NCBI GenBank assembly: GCA_964421565.1
Contig: CAYQXJ010000002.1
Coordinates: 1 to 64,000, forward strand
Reading direction: 5' to 3'
DNA length: 64,000 bases
From: CAYQXJ01 sp964421565
Lineage (GTDB): Bacteria > Planctomycetota > Brocadiia > SM23-32
In this document: piece by piece, positions 25,882 through 34,823 of the stretch
How the letters are laid out: every line of letters begins with the position of its first letter
Numbering within the stretch: position 1 is the first letter of the stretch
Notes under the pieces: generated by a model
What the model was told of the DNA's origin: nothing
The model's input: only the letters and a program-made list of their open reading frames with translations
Databases searched by the model: none
Position numbers and translations under genes: made by a program

Positions 25882-27201
25882 CTACATCCACACGAGCCAT
25901 AGGAACGCCCCGCCGAAGAGCACGGCAGCGAGCGTGAACGGCAGGCCGATGCGCACGAAGTCCAGGAAGCCGACCTCTTCGTCGCTCTGCTGCAGCAGCC
26001 CGTAAGCGACGATGTTCGCCGAGGCGCCGATCGGCGTGATGTTGCCACCCAGGCAGGCGCCCACCAGCAGCCCCAAGGGCAGCAGCAGGTTCGTCTGCGG
26101 CAGGCCCATGCGTGTGCCGACCGAGTCGACCAACGGCAGCATGGCGGCCAGGTAGGGCACGTTGTCGACGAAGGCGCTGATGGCGATGCTGAAGATGATT
26201 ATCAGCAAGAAGGTGCCCAGGACGTTGGAGCCGGTCAGCGCGCTGACCGCTTCCGCCGCGCTCTCTATTGCCCCGGTCTTGTCCAGCGCGTAGACCATCA
26301 TGAAGACCCCTGCCAGGAAGCAAGTGGTGCTCCAGTCGTAGGACTTCAGCACTCTGAGCGCGTCTTCACGGGCGCGGCGGCGCATCCAGAGCCACGCCGC
26401 GCCCCCGGACGCCATGCACACGGTGGCGCCGAACCACAGGAAGTTCCTGTCGAACAGGGAGGCGCACGCCAATCCCAGGATCATCAGCCCCAGCACGATG
26501 GTGGGGAACCAGCCTCGTGGCTGCTCGGTCTCCACGTTCTGCACCGGCTGCCTGTAGCGGCGGAACATGAGCCAGAGCACGAAGAACGCGGCGACCCCAC
26601 CGACCTGGACGGCCCAGAAGATGCCGGGCCTGCCGTTGACCCAGAAGAAGTCGTTGAAGTTGAGCTGGTAGTGCGCTGCCAGGATCATGCTCGGAGGGTC
26701 GCCGATGAGCGTGGCGGTGCCCTGCAGGTTGCTGGAGATGGCGATGCCGATCAGGAACGGGGCGGCGCGAACCTGCAGCTTGCGGGCGAGCGCCAGGGCG
26801 ATCGGCGCGACGATCAGCACGGTGGCCACGTTCTCTGCCACGGCGCTGATGGCGCTGGCGAAGATGCAGACAAGCAGTATCGCCCAGCCGACGTTCGGGC
26901 TCCGCTCGATCAGCAAGTCCGCCGTCCAGGCGGGCACGCGGCTGTAGATGAAGGCTTCCGCGACGAGCAAGGTCCCGGCGAAGATGCCGATGACGTTCCA
27001 GTTGATGGACGCCCAGCCGCCCTTCTCGGTCAGTTCGAACAGGTCGGCAGGGCGGAGGATGGGGCGGTGGCCGAATAGAACGGGCAGCAGGAACATGGCG
27101 GCCACGCCGATCCATATGGCCTTGGCTCGGTGCGCCCGGCTCATCACGAGCCAAAGGTACACCAGGGCGAAGATGCCGACACTGAGAATCACCGGAGACA
27201 T
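25882..27201 (-). CDS. ArsB/NhaD/SLC13-superfamily membrane permease
   Basis: The 439-residue polytopic membrane protein has about 11 hydrophobic helices. Two inverted halves carry the ion-transporter superfamily signatures: ASAISAVAENVATVLIVAPIALAL with LQGTATLIGDPPSMILA in the first half, and ISAFVDNVPYLAAMLPLV with ACLGGNITPIGASANIVA in the second. These hairpins bind Na+ or the anion in CitM/ArsB/NhaD relatives. No arsenic-resistance genes are nearby, so a dicarboxylate or Na+/H+ role is as likely as arsenite. It has its own promoter, divergent from the next membrane protein gene. Confidence 0.87.
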   Translation of the reverse strand: MSPVILSVGIFALVYLWLVMSRAHRAKAIWIGVAAMFLLPVLFGHRPILRPADLFELTEKGGWASINWNVIGIFAGTLLVAEAFIYSRVPAWTADLLIERSPNVGWAILLVCIFASAISAVAENVATVLIVAPIALALARKLQVRAAPFLIGIAISSNLQGTATLIGDPPSMILAAHYQLNFNDFFWVNGRPGIFWAVQVGGVAAFFVLWLMFRRYRQPVQNVETEQPRGWFPTIVLGLMILGLACASLFDRNFLWFGATVCMASGGAAWLWMRRRAREDALRVLKSYDWSTTCFLAGVFMMVYALDKTGAIESAAEAVSALTGSNVLGTFLLIIIFSIAISAFVDNVPYLAAMLPLVDSVGTRMGLPQTNLLLPLGLLVGACLGGNITPIGASANIVAYGLLQQSDEEVGFLDFVRIGLPFTLAAVLFGGAFLWLVWM

Positions 27202-27245
27202 GGTCGCAGTGCGCTGTCGGGTCAGGGTTGGGTGTGCGCAGGGGG

Positions 27246-27274
27246 AGTGTAGCAGGGGGCCGGCGGCCGTTCAA
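27246..27274 (-). promoter_or_regulatory. Promoter of the ArsB/NhaD-like permease gene
   Basis: Minus strand: TTGAAC (27274-27269), 17-nt spacer, TACACT (27251-27246). It lies 45-73 nt before the ATG at 27201. Confidence 0.55.
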
Positions 27275-27366
27275 CGGGAGAAGCGCCCCCCCCCGCACGG
27301 GGGAGGCGTCGCTTCGGACCGCAGCTAGAGCGCGCCTGATCTACTCGGGGGTGGTGCCCGAACCTG

Positions 27367-27396
27367 TTGACAGGGGCCGGCTGCTCAGCCTACGAT
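27367..27396 (+). promoter_or_regulatory. Promoter of the membrane-protein gene
   Basis: TTGACA (27367-27372, perfect -35), 18-nt spacer, TACGAT (27391-27396). The predicted start is near 27403, about 50 nt before ATG 27456. Confidence 0.55.
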
Positions 27397-27455
27397 TGTC
27401 GCTGGCTGTCCCCACCGCTGAGCAGTTCGACTCTGTCCCTCGCACAGGAGCGGAT

Positions 27456-28409
27456 ATGCTATCAGCCGATGAGCAAGTGCTGAGGAAGGAGCGCGCCAAG
27501 ACGTGGCGCATCGTGGTGGCGGTCGGGACGGCCGTGGTGGCCCTGGCTTTGATCCCCATCATTCACCTGAAGACGGGGGAGGGCTGGACGTCGAACACCA
27601 TGATTGCGGCGTACATCCTCTCCGGCGTGATCCTGGGCGCGGACCTGGCCGTGATGGTTCTGCTCAAAACGGTGCGCACACGCTACTCGGTCGAGGAGGC
27701 GATCCTCGAGCATCGTGACGTGAACGAGTATGTCATCCTATGGAACCGGCCGCGTTGGATCCTCTACACGCCGATCATGGGCATCTCGGTGCTCTTCGGG
27801 CTCTGCCTGGTGCTGCGCCAGGCGGGGCTGTTTCCGCAGGTCGTCAGCCCCCGCATGCTGGGGGGCATATCGGCGGTTCTGGTATTCCTGAACGTGATGG
27901 TCGAGCAGTTCCACATGAGCATCAAGGTGGTGCTGATCGTCATACCCACGGTGGGCGCGTTGCTGCTGGTGCTGCACCTGGTCGGCTACGCGGACAATGC
28001 GATCGGGCTGGTGCGGTTCGCTGCCGTGGCGGTGCCGGCGAAGCTCTACTTCATGGGGGCGCTGCTGATTGCGCTGGTGATCTTCATCGGTTGGGTCCAC
28101 GGGCTGTTTCACTACATGGCCGTCACGCCGAACGTCGCCGACCTGCAGCGTGGCCTGACCGAGACGGGTCGACAGATCCGGAACGACGACTACGACGTGG
28201 ATTTCGACGCGACGGACGTGGTGGAGCGCTGGCTGTTCGGGTTCGGGCGCATCATCATCAGCTTCCGCGACCCGGGCCGCCCGCCCATGGTCTTCTTCGT
28301 GCCGCGAGCGTCGCTGGTTGACGATCAGATACGGCGCGTGCGCAGCGTTACGGCGATTGACGGAGGGCAGGGCGAGCAGGGCGTGCCGAGCGTCCCGCCG
28401 GATGCGTGA
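27456..28409 (+). CDS. Integral membrane protein of unknown function
   Basis: A 317-residue protein not assigned to a family. It has six hydrophobic segments, near 20-40, 50-70, 105-125, 135-155, 160-180 and 200-220. A cytosolic-looking C-terminal tail of about 90 residues contains acidic DDYDVDFDATDVVERW and ends with RVRSVTAIDGGQGEQG. Between helices 2 and 3 lies a charged stretch (TRYSVEEAILEHRDVNEYVILWNRPRW). ATG 27456 was chosen because CAGGAG is 5 nt upstream and the predicted promoter ends just before it; the open frame itself runs on upstream to 27228. It stands alone between two differently oriented genes. Confidence 0.7.
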   Translation: MLSADEQVLRKERAKTWRIVVAVGTAVVALALIPIIHLKTGEGWTSNTMIAAYILSGVILGADLAVMVLLKTVRTRYSVEEAILEHRDVNEYVILWNRPRWILYTPIMGISVLFGLCLVLRQAGLFPQVVSPRMLGGISAVLVFLNVMVEQFHMSIKVVLIVIPTVGALLLVLHLVGYADNAIGLVRFAAVAVPAKLYFMGALLIALVIFIGWVHGLFHYMAVTPNVADLQRGLTETGRQIRNDDYDVDFDATDVVERWLFGFGRIIISFRDPGRPPMVFFVPRASLVDDQIRRVRSVTAIDGGQGEQGVPSVPPDA

Positions 28410-28452
28410 AGACGGACAGCCCTCCTCCCGCCTTCAGCCCTCCATTCGCCGC

Positions 28453-29418
28453 TCAGGCGAACAGTTGCCGGAAGCGCGCGGCCAGCTCGCGGACGGCGCG
28501 GGCCTGAGTCGCGCGGCGGATCTTCTCGCGTCGCTCGCCGTGGTCGTCGTACACCCCGAGCGCCTCCAGTGCGGAGAGGGCGTCGCGCATGCCGGCCTCC
28601 TTCAGCACAGCCAGCAGGAAGGCGAATGCCTTCTCGTGGCGGGTGAGGGCGATGGGCAGCAGGAGTCGGACACGGTTCTCGGCCCTCACGCCGGCGCGGT
28701 AGCGCTCACGCAAGATGGCGAACGCTTCGGGGTGGCGCGACTCACCGATCGCCAGGGCGGCTTCGTCCGCGACTGCCGGGTCGGCATCGTCGAGGAACTC
28801 GTGCACGAACTCGAGCGAGCGGTCGGGCGCGATGGCCATCAGGGCGGCGAAGCATTCCCCGAAGACCGCAGGCTCGGCATCCCCGGCGCGCACCTTCGCC
28901 CGCAGCAGCAGTTCGCCTTCGCGGGTGCCCAGAAAGCCGAGGGCCTTGGCCGCAGTCCTGCGGGGCCCCGGCTCGTGGTCGTGCAGCAGGTCCACCAGCA
29001 CGTAGGCCGCTTCGTGGTGGCCGATGCGCACCAGCTCCAGGCCGCAGAGGGTGCGCAGTTCCGCCGCCGTGTCCACCGGCCCCCCGTACGCCGCCTCCAT
29101 CTGCACGTGGCGGGCGCCCCGCAGCAGCAGGGCCGGCTCGCGGCGGTCCAACTGCTCCAGTGCGTGGACGATGGCCGTCTTGGCCAGGCAGGCCCTGTCC
29201 TGCTCGGGCCTGTCCACGAAGCGCTGAAAGGCGTCTGCCATGGTTGGCACCAGCTCTTCGGTCCCGCAGCGGCCCGCGCACCGTGCCGCTGCGGCCGCCA
29301 CGGCGGAGTTTGAGCCGGCGAAGCAGGCGCGCAGCGTCTCGATGGCCTGCGGGTCGAGGTCCGCCACGCGAAGCTCTGCCAGCCACTGGAGCCGTCTCTC
29401 CGCTGAGGATCGTGGCAT
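28453..29418 (-). CDS. HEAT-repeat (PBS lyase-like) protein
   Basis: This 321-residue soluble protein is built of helical repeats of about 30-35 residues. Examples are SNSAVAAAAARCAGRCG, EPGPRRTAAKALGFLGTREG and DADPAVADEAALAIGESRHPEAFAILRERY, the usual HEAT/PBS-lyase pattern. Such repeats act as protein-protein scaffolds. No catalytic residues or signal peptide are visible. It is 5 bp downstream of the acetamidase-like gene on the same strand, so the two are probably cotranscribed. Specific function unknown. Confidence 0.75.
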   Translation of the reverse strand: MPRSSAERRLQWLAELRVADLDPQAIETLRACFAGSNSAVAAAAARCAGRCGTEELVPTMADAFQRFVDRPEQDRACLAKTAIVHALEQLDRREPALLLRGARHVQMEAAYGGPVDTAAELRTLCGLELVRIGHHEAAYVLVDLLHDHEPGPRRTAAKALGFLGTREGELLLRAKVRAGDAEPAVFGECFAALMAIAPDRSLEFVHEFLDDADPAVADEAALAIGESRHPEAFAILRERYRAGVRAENRVRLLLPIALTRHEKAFAFLLAVLKEAGMRDALSALEALGVYDDHGERREKIRRATQARAVRELAARFRQLFA

Positions 29419-29423
29419 GGCGC

Positions 29424-30287
29424 TCAGGCCTTCCCGGCCAGGGCGGAGGGCAGCGGCACTTCGAGGGCAACGACGACCGGTAGATTCTGCTGACGGCCGA
29501 CGTACCAGACGGCTCCGTTCATCAGGCTGCCGACGGTGCTGACGTAGAGGTGTGCCTGCGCCTGCGCGCAGCCGGCCAGGTCGCGCGCCTCGTGGAAGGT
29601 GGGCCGGCAGGCGATGCAGGCAAATGCGCCGTCCTTGAGGAGCATCGGCCGCTGTGGCTGGTAGCGGCTATCCCTCGTGACGGTGAGGGTGACCTCGCCG
29701 GCACACTCGACGCCGAGCCCGAGTACCTCGCCCCAGCCCTGCGCGGCATGGGCGTCCCCCAGCGCCAACATGCCGCCTTCGCACCGGGCCCGCAGCAGCA
29801 GCGTGCTGCCCGCCCTCACGTCGCGGTAGTCCATGTTCCCGCCCTTGTCACAGGGGTTGGGGGACGGCTCGGTCGGCATCACGTAGGTCTCGCCCAGTTT
29901 CACTTCGGCCACCGGTTGCATATCAGCGCATCGCTCGCCCGGCGCCACGGTATGGTCTCTGCTCACGCGCAGCATCTCATGCTCCAGTTCTCGAAGCCAC
30001 GCCCCTGTCACAGTCGAGGTCGGCGGCTGCTGCCGCGCGATGGGCACACGGTAGCAGTGCCCCCCGGCCTTGGCAATCGTAACCGCTTGTTCTGGGCCTT
30101 CCGGGGTGGTTTCGGTTGCTGCGCAGGTCGTCAGTGCCCGCGCAACTGCCTGCCTCAAGCATTCCGATCTGCCCGCCTGCACAAGGGGGGCTGCAGTGTG
30201 CGTCAGGTCCGCCGTCCATGGGGTCGAATACGGCGCGGCCCGGGTCCCGACCGGAAGGCGTTTGACCCGCAGGGGGCGCCTCGCCAT
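29424..30287 (-). CDS. Acetamidase/formamidase-family protein, N-terminus divergent
   Basis: The C-terminal two thirds match FmdA/AmdA-type amidases: GGNMDYRDVRAGSTLLLRARCEGGMLALGDAHAAQGWGEV-like core (seen as GGNMDYRDVRAG and GDAHAAQGWGEVLG), then a C-terminal helix and SLMNGAVWY. The N-terminal half normally carries a GPIYVEGAEPGD-like segment, which is absent here, and residues 1-120 are Arg/Ala-rich and hard to place. The protein may be a short subfamily or a decayed enzyme. The start is uncertain: ATG 30287 lacks a good ribosome site, and the frame is open to 30368, overlapping the divergent beta-helix gene. Product would be ammonia plus an acid from a short amide. Confidence 0.6.
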   Translation of the reverse strand: MARRPLRVKRLPVGTRAAPYSTPWTADLTHTAAPLVQAGRSECLRQAVARALTTCAATETTPEGPEQAVTIAKAGGHCYRVPIARQQPPTSTVTGAWLRELEHEMLRVSRDHTVAPGERCADMQPVAEVKLGETYVMPTEPSPNPCDKGGNMDYRDVRAGSTLLLRARCEGGMLALGDAHAAQGWGEVLGLGVECAGEVTLTVTRDSRYQPQRPMLLKDGAFACIACRPTFHEARDLAGCAQAQAHLYVSTVGSLMNGAVWYVGRQQNLPVVVALEVPLPSALAGKA

Positions 30288-30346
30288 GATGGGGCCGAAT
30301 GAATCCGGTGGACTAAACCAGCCGCTTACGGAACAGGAAGCGAGCC

Positions 30347-31573
30347 ATGCCAGAACGCGTGCCGGCAAGGAAGCGGGCAGTTACGGAGCTGCGGATTACC
30401 GTCGGCGACGCGAGCGCCGACATCAGCGGGTTCACCCACGGGCACGTGCAGTGTGCCGTGGACAGGGTGGGTGCGCTCGGCGGGGGCATTGTCGAGCTGA
30501 CCGAGGGCGTCTTCCGCATGGGCGACTCGCTGCACCTGCGCAGCGGTGTCACCGTGCACGGACGTGGGCCGGCCACCGTGCTGCGCAAGAACGCGATGAA
30601 GAGGGCGCGCGTGACCACCTTCCTGGGCTTCGGGCATTACGACCTCGTGGTTGACCGACCCGACCTGTTCACGCCGGGGGAGGGCGTGCTGGTCGGCGAC
30701 CGCAACGCCGTCGGTTTCTACCAGACCGTTTCCACGCTCGTGCGGCGAGAAGGGGGGACGTGGTTCACCAGCCGCCCCCATGCCCATGACTATCGACAGG
30801 AGGCGGAAGGCTACGTCAAGACGCTCTTCCCGCTGATAAGCGCGGTGGACGTGAGCGACGCGGCGGTAGAGGACCTGAGCGTCGAGGGCAACGCGGAGCA
30901 GAACGACCTGCTTGGCGGGTGCAGAGGGGGTGGGTTCTTCGCGCACCGGGCGCAACGCGTCCGGGTGCGCCGTGTCGCTGTGCATCACTTCAACGGGGAG
31001 GGCTTCTCCCTCCAGACCTGCGACGATCTGGAGCTCGACGCGTGCACGGCGGAGGAATGCAGCGGGAATGGGTTTCATCCCGGCAGCGGCTCGAACCGCT
31101 TCCACATTCACCAGTGCGCCGCCCGGCGCTGTGGCGCCAGCGGCCTGTTCTACTGCCTGCGCGTGCGCGACGGCCGGCTGGAGGACTCTACCTTCGAGGA
31201 CAACCGCGAGCACGGCGTATCCATCGGCTGGCGCGATACGGGGCACGTGAACCGACGCCTGACCATTCGCAACAACGGAGGGGCTGGCATTTACCTGCGG
31301 GAGGGCGATCGCGGCGTTGCTCCGCACAATAACAGCATCGAGGACTGCCTGCTGGAGAGGAACGCTGCGGACCGGGGCATGGCCGAGATCGTGCTTCAGG
31401 GCCGCACGGAAGGCCTGCGCCTGAGCGGCAACCGCATCCGCCGCCGCCCCGACCGGCCGGCCATTCTGATCATGCCGGAGATGCCGCCGTTCGTGGAGCA
31501 TGATAACAGCATCGAGCCTGGCGGGCCCGGGGCCGTCGTGGACCGACGCAGCGGGCAAACCGGCGAGCACTGA
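30347..31573 (+). CDS. Right-handed parallel beta-helix protein (pectate-lyase-like fold)
   Basis: A 408-residue protein beginning with a Pectate_lyase_3-like motif (VQCAVDRVGALGGGIVELTEGVFRMGDSLHLRSGVTVHGRG, near 28-70), followed by successive coil-like rungs such as RVRRVAVHHFNGEGFSLQ, NGFHPGSGSNRFHIHQC, EDSTFEDNREHGVSIG and RLTIRNNGGAGIYLREGD. This fold is used by polygalacturonases, epimerases and lyases. No signal peptide is visible and catalytic residues were not identified. It converges on the sulfatase gene, suggesting a second polysaccharide-related patch in the window. Confidence 0.78.
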   Translation: MPERVPARKRAVTELRITVGDASADISGFTHGHVQCAVDRVGALGGGIVELTEGVFRMGDSLHLRSGVTVHGRGPATVLRKNAMKRARVTTFLGFGHYDLVVDRPDLFTPGEGVLVGDRNAVGFYQTVSTLVRREGGTWFTSRPHAHDYRQEAEGYVKTLFPLISAVDVSDAAVEDLSVEGNAEQNDLLGGCRGGGFFAHRAQRVRVRRVAVHHFNGEGFSLQTCDDLELDACTAEECSGNGFHPGSGSNRFHIHQCAARRCGASGLFYCLRVRDGRLEDSTFEDNREHGVSIGWRDTGHVNRRLTIRNNGGAGIYLREGDRGVAPHNNSIEDCLLERNAADRGMAEIVLQGRTEGLRLSGNRIRRRPDRPAILIMPEMPPFVEHDNSIEPGGPGAVVDRRSGQTGEH

Positions 31574-31579
31574 CGCGCC

Positions 31580-31607
31580 GACGGCTGCCCCTTGAGGCAG
31601 GGCCGTC
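31580..31607. terminator. Possible bidirectional hairpin between convergent genes
   Basis: GACGGC (31580-31585) pairs with GCCGTC (31602-31607), extended by TGCC with GGCA and a 2-nt bulge. It sits exactly between the beta-helix and sulfatase stops. There is no T-tract on either strand, so function as an intrinsic terminator is uncertain. Confidence 0.3.
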
Positions 31608-33162
31608 AGCCGCTCCACCAGGAGATGTGGTCGGTGCCAATCGCCCGCGTTTTCTCGGCCAGGCGCTGGAACTGCTCGCTCTGCAGGAACTCCGCCTCGT
31701 CGAGCGGGTAGGGATGGGGCTGCTCATCGAGGAAGGCCCGCAGGTGGCCCTTCAGCTCTGCCAGTATGTTGCTGCATGCAGGGTCGGCGGCCAGGTTGTT
31801 CATCTCGCCCGGGTCTGCCTCCAGGTCGTATAGCTGGTCGGGGTCATAGTAGCCCGGGTAATGCTCCATGGCGATCTGAGCGTGGGGCTGCTTGCGGCGG
31901 TCCATGTGGTTGGGGGCCTCGTCCCGCTCGCCGCGCCGCATCTGTTCGATCACCCGTTCGGGGAACCGCAGGGCGATGTACTTCCAGCGCCGCGTCCGCA
32001 CGGCCCTCAGGTAGCCGACCTCAAAGAAGAGGGCTTCGCGGGCCTCCTCCACCTCGCCGCGCAGCACGGGGGAGATGTCCATGCCGTCGAACTCCACCTC
32101 GGCCGGCGGCTCGATGCCGCAGAGGGCGAGCAGTGTCGGCATCAGGTCGATGTTGCTCGCCAGCGCATCGGTCTGCACCCCCTCGGGCAGCAGCCCCGGC
32201 GCCGAGATGATCAGCGGCACGCGGATGCCCTGCTCGTAGCAGGTGGACTTGCCCGGCTCGATGTTGTGGTCCGAGCAGAAGACGAAGACCGTCTCGTCGA
32301 GCACGCCTTTCCGCTCGAGTTCGTCGACGATGGCCCCGACCTGGTCGTCGATCCAGAGGGCGAAGACGTTCTTTTCGTTCACCTCCGCACCCATCTGCCG
32401 CAGCCGGTTGGGCAACTCGCGCCGGTCGGGGAGGGGTCCGGGGCGTCGGTCCATCCTGCCGCCGGGGGTATAGCGCCAGTCGCGATCGAGCCCGGCCAGC
32501 GCGCTCGGCCCGTGGGTGCAGGTGCTCCCGTAGTGGAGCAGGAAGGGCTGGCCGGTGGGGGATTGGTCCAGGAAGTCGAGCGCGGCCTGTATCGACCACT
32601 CGATGTGGTGGTCGTTAAGTGCTTTCAGCGGCCAGTTGCCGTTGTTGCCCCAGATGACGCCGCCCGCGAAGTCGAAGCCGCCGGTGCGCCGGACCTCCTG
32701 CACCTGCGCCGCCTGCAGCTCACGCAGCTTCACGTCCACCTGGGGGTCGGCCGGGTCGGCGTCAGTGTCGAACTCCGGCACGTCCAGCATCGAGGCGGGG
32801 TGGCCGACATGCCACTTGCCGGCAAAGCCGGTGCGATAACCGGCCTGCCGGAAGAGGAACCCCTGGCTGGGAATGCTGGGATTCAAGTAGACGTTGAACT
32901 CGACGCTGGCTGCCTCATCACGTGGCTGCGACCTCAGGAACACCGGGTCCGGGCATGTCCCGGCGTAGCGGCCGGTCATGTATGAGTAGCGGCTCGGCTG
33001 GCAGATGGCCGAGGTGCAGAAGCCGCGGTCGAGGCGCACCCCGCGCCGCGTGAGCCGGTCCAGGTTGGGCGTCGGCACAGTGCCGTCCCAGCAGCCCAGG
33101 TAGCGGTGGTCGGTGTCATCGACGATGAAGAAGACAACGTTGGGTCGTTGCTCTTGCGACAT
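31606..33162 (-). CDS. Sulfatase (formylglycine-dependent, alkaline-phosphatase superfamily)
   Basis: This 518-residue type I sulfatase carries the modification motif C54-Q-P-S-R58 within SAICQPSRYSYMTGRYAG, where Cys is converted to formylglycine. Metal-binding residues open the protein (FFIVDDTDHRYLG) and recur at FVFCSDHNIEPGKSTCYEQGIRVPLII. The C-terminal part has YDLEADPGEMNNLA, a family hallmark. It hydrolyses sulfate esters, here most likely of a polysaccharide given the neighbouring beta-helix, BNR and heparinase-like genes. No signal peptide is seen, so it may be cytoplasmic. No maturase (FGE or anSME) is in the window. Confidence 0.93.
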   Translation of the reverse strand: MSQEQRPNVVFFIVDDTDHRYLGCWDGTVPTPNLDRLTRRGVRLDRGFCTSAICQPSRYSYMTGRYAGTCPDPVFLRSQPRDEAASVEFNVYLNPSIPSQGFLFRQAGYRTGFAGKWHVGHPASMLDVPEFDTDADPADPQVDVKLRELQAAQVQEVRRTGGFDFAGGVIWGNNGNWPLKALNDHHIEWSIQAALDFLDQSPTGQPFLLHYGSTCTHGPSALAGLDRDWRYTPGGRMDRRPGPLPDRRELPNRLRQMGAEVNEKNVFALWIDDQVGAIVDELERKGVLDETVFVFCSDHNIEPGKSTCYEQGIRVPLIISAPGLLPEGVQTDALASNIDLMPTLLALCGIEPPAEVEFDGMDISPVLRGEVEEAREALFFEVGYLRAVRTRRWKYIALRFPERVIEQMRRGERDEAPNHMDRRKQPHAQIAMEHYPGYYDPDQLYDLEADPGEMNNLAADPACSNILAELKGHLRAFLDEQPHPYPLDEAEFLQSEQFQRLAEKTRAIGTDHISWWSG

Positions 33163-33219
33163 GGCAGACTCCAGGTGCTGAAGATGGAACGGCCCGCGTC
33201 CGGCGCGGGCTAGGTCCCC

Positions 33220-33247
33220 ATTCTGGCGAGCGGGGAGGCGTTGTCAA
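33220..33247 (-). promoter_or_regulatory. Promoter of the sulfatase gene
   Basis: Minus strand: TTGACA (33247-33242), 16-nt spacer, CAGAAT (33225-33220). The transcript would begin just before a strong 7-bp hairpin (GCCCGCG...CGCGGGC, about 33191-33209) in the short leader. Confidence 0.45.
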
Positions 33248-33283
33248 ACTCCCGGCCGGGCAGCCCGGGGGGCAGGGGCGTGC

Positions 33284-34693
33284 TCAGTCGTCGGTGAACT
33301 CGCGACGGATCTCGTCGCCTTCCACGCCGCTGCGGCGCATCAGGCGGTGGAAGCTCTCGCGTTCGATGCCGGCGTGTTCGGCGGCGCGGGTCACGTTGCC
33401 CTCGAACATCCGCAGCACCTGCACCACGTATTGGCGCTGGATGTTGGTGCTGGCCCTGTCCATGGCCTCGCGGTAAGGCAGGGCGGCAAGGATGCTCATG
33501 TCCGTGGTGCTGTCCTCGAGCGCATTCTCGATGAAGGGGAAGAGACCGGCGTGGATGATGCCGTCCTCGGCGAGGACCACCGCCCGTTCGACCGCGTTCT
33601 GCAGCTCGCGCACGTTGCCCGGCCAGCGATAGTTGAGCATCAGTTCCATGGCGGACGGCTCGACCTCAAACTCCTCGGCCCGCTCTCCGGCGAAAACCCG
33701 CAGGAAGTGCTCGATCAGCAGGGGAATGTCTCCGTCGCGCTCGCGCAACGGAGGCAGGCGGATGGGGAAGACGTTGAGCCGATAGTAGAGGTCTTCGCGG
33801 AAGGCGCCCTCCTTCATCGCTTCGCGCAGGTCGCGATTGGTGCTGGCGATGATGCGCACGTCGACGGGCATGTCCTGGGTGTCGCCGACGCGCCGGATCT
33901 CGCGCTCCTGGATGGCGCGGTTGATCTTGACCTGGAGGTCGGATTCGAGCTCGCTGATCTCGTCGAGCAGCAGCGTGCCGCCGTCGGCTTCCATGAACAG
34001 GCCGCGCTTGTCGCGGGTGGCCCCGCTGAATGCGCCGCGCACGTGGCCGAAAAGCTCGCTCTCCAGCAGTGCTTTGGGCACGGCGCCGCAGTTGACGGCG
34101 ACGAAGCGGCGGGTGCGCCGTTCGCTGGCGTGGTGGATGGCGCGTGCGAACAGCTCCTTGCCAGTGCCGCTCTCGCCGCTCAGCAGCACGGTGGTATCGG
34201 TCTCGGCAGCTTTGCGGGCGAGGGTGTATGCGCGGCGCATCGCCTCGCTCTCGCCGACGATGCTTGGGAAGCCGTAACGTCGCTCAACCTGTTCTTTGAG
34301 GATCTGGGTTTCTTCGCGGAGCTGTTTGCGTTCGAGCGCCTTCTCCAGAACGATCTCCAGTTCATCTGGCTCGAACGGTTTGGTCAGGTAGTGGTAGGCA
34401 CCTGCTTTGACGGCGTCGACGGCCTGGGCGATGGTTGCGTAGGCGGTCATCAGGATCACTTCGGTGTCGGGCGCGTGTTCCTTAACCTGCTGGAGCACTT
34501 CGAGCCCGCCCATGTCGGGCATGCGGATGTCGCTGAGGATCAGGTCGGAGGGGTGGCGGCGGAAGAGTCTGAGCCCGGCGGCGGCGCTGGAGGCAGTCTG
34601 CACTTCCCACCGGGGGGAGAGCATCTTCGAGAGCATGGTGAGCATGCTCTCCTTGTCGTCGATGATCAGGATCGCCGGTCGTTGCTTGCCCAC
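33284..34693 (-). CDS. Sigma-54-dependent response regulator (NtrC family)
   Basis: This 469-residue protein has a receiver domain (phosphoacceptor Asp in LILSDIRMPDMGG near 55; conserved Lys in LTKPFEPDEL), an AAA+ sigma-54 activator domain (Walker A GESGTGKE near 170, Walker B-like GGTLLLDEISEL) and a C-terminal Fis-like HTH (VTRAAEHAGIERESFHRLMRR). The sigma-54 contact loop reads GAFSGA instead of GAFTGA. It activates sigma-54 promoters when phosphorylated. No histidine kinase is adjacent, so it is an orphan regulator here. GTG 34693 was chosen because GGAG is 9 nt upstream; TTG 34699 is the alternative. Confidence 0.93.
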   Translation of the reverse strand: MGKQRPAILIIDDKESMLTMLSKMLSPRWEVQTASSAAAGLRLFRRHPSDLILSDIRMPDMGGLEVLQQVKEHAPDTEVILMTAYATIAQAVDAVKAGAYHYLTKPFEPDELEIVLEKALERKQLREETQILKEQVERRYGFPSIVGESEAMRRAYTLARKAAETDTTVLLSGESGTGKELFARAIHHASERRTRRFVAVNCGAVPKALLESELFGHVRGAFSGATRDKRGLFMEADGGTLLLDEISELESDLQVKINRAIQEREIRRVGDTQDMPVDVRIIASTNRDLREAMKEGAFREDLYYRLNVFPIRLPPLRERDGDIPLLIEHFLRVFAGERAEEFEVEPSAMELMLNYRWPGNVRELQNAVERAVVLAEDGIIHAGLFPFIENALEDSTTDMSILAALPYREAMDRASTNIQRQYVVQVLRMFEGNVTRAAEHAGIERESFHRLMRRSGVEGDEIRREFTDD

Positions 34694-34745
34694 CTGCAAT
34701 CGCTCCGGCCTGTCACGGCCATCTAAGCTCCCGAACTTGCCTACC

Positions 34746-34775
34746 TTGCAACGCCTTTCCAGGCGCGTCTATAAT
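34746..34775 (+). promoter_or_regulatory. Promoter of the deoxyhypusine-synthase-family gene
   Basis: TTGCAA (34746-34751), 18-nt spacer and a perfect TATAAT (34770-34775). The start would be near 34782, about 42 nt before GTG 34824. Confidence 0.6.
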
Positions 34776-34823
34776 CAGCGTCATTGTAGGCGAAGCCCTC
34801 CCGTACGCAAAGGGGAAGCGCAC

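Noticed and set aside
27286..27294. Run of nine C
   Set aside because: Could be a slippery or phase-variable tract, but it lies in non-coding DNA between two promoters and has no obvious effect; sequencing error cannot be excluded.
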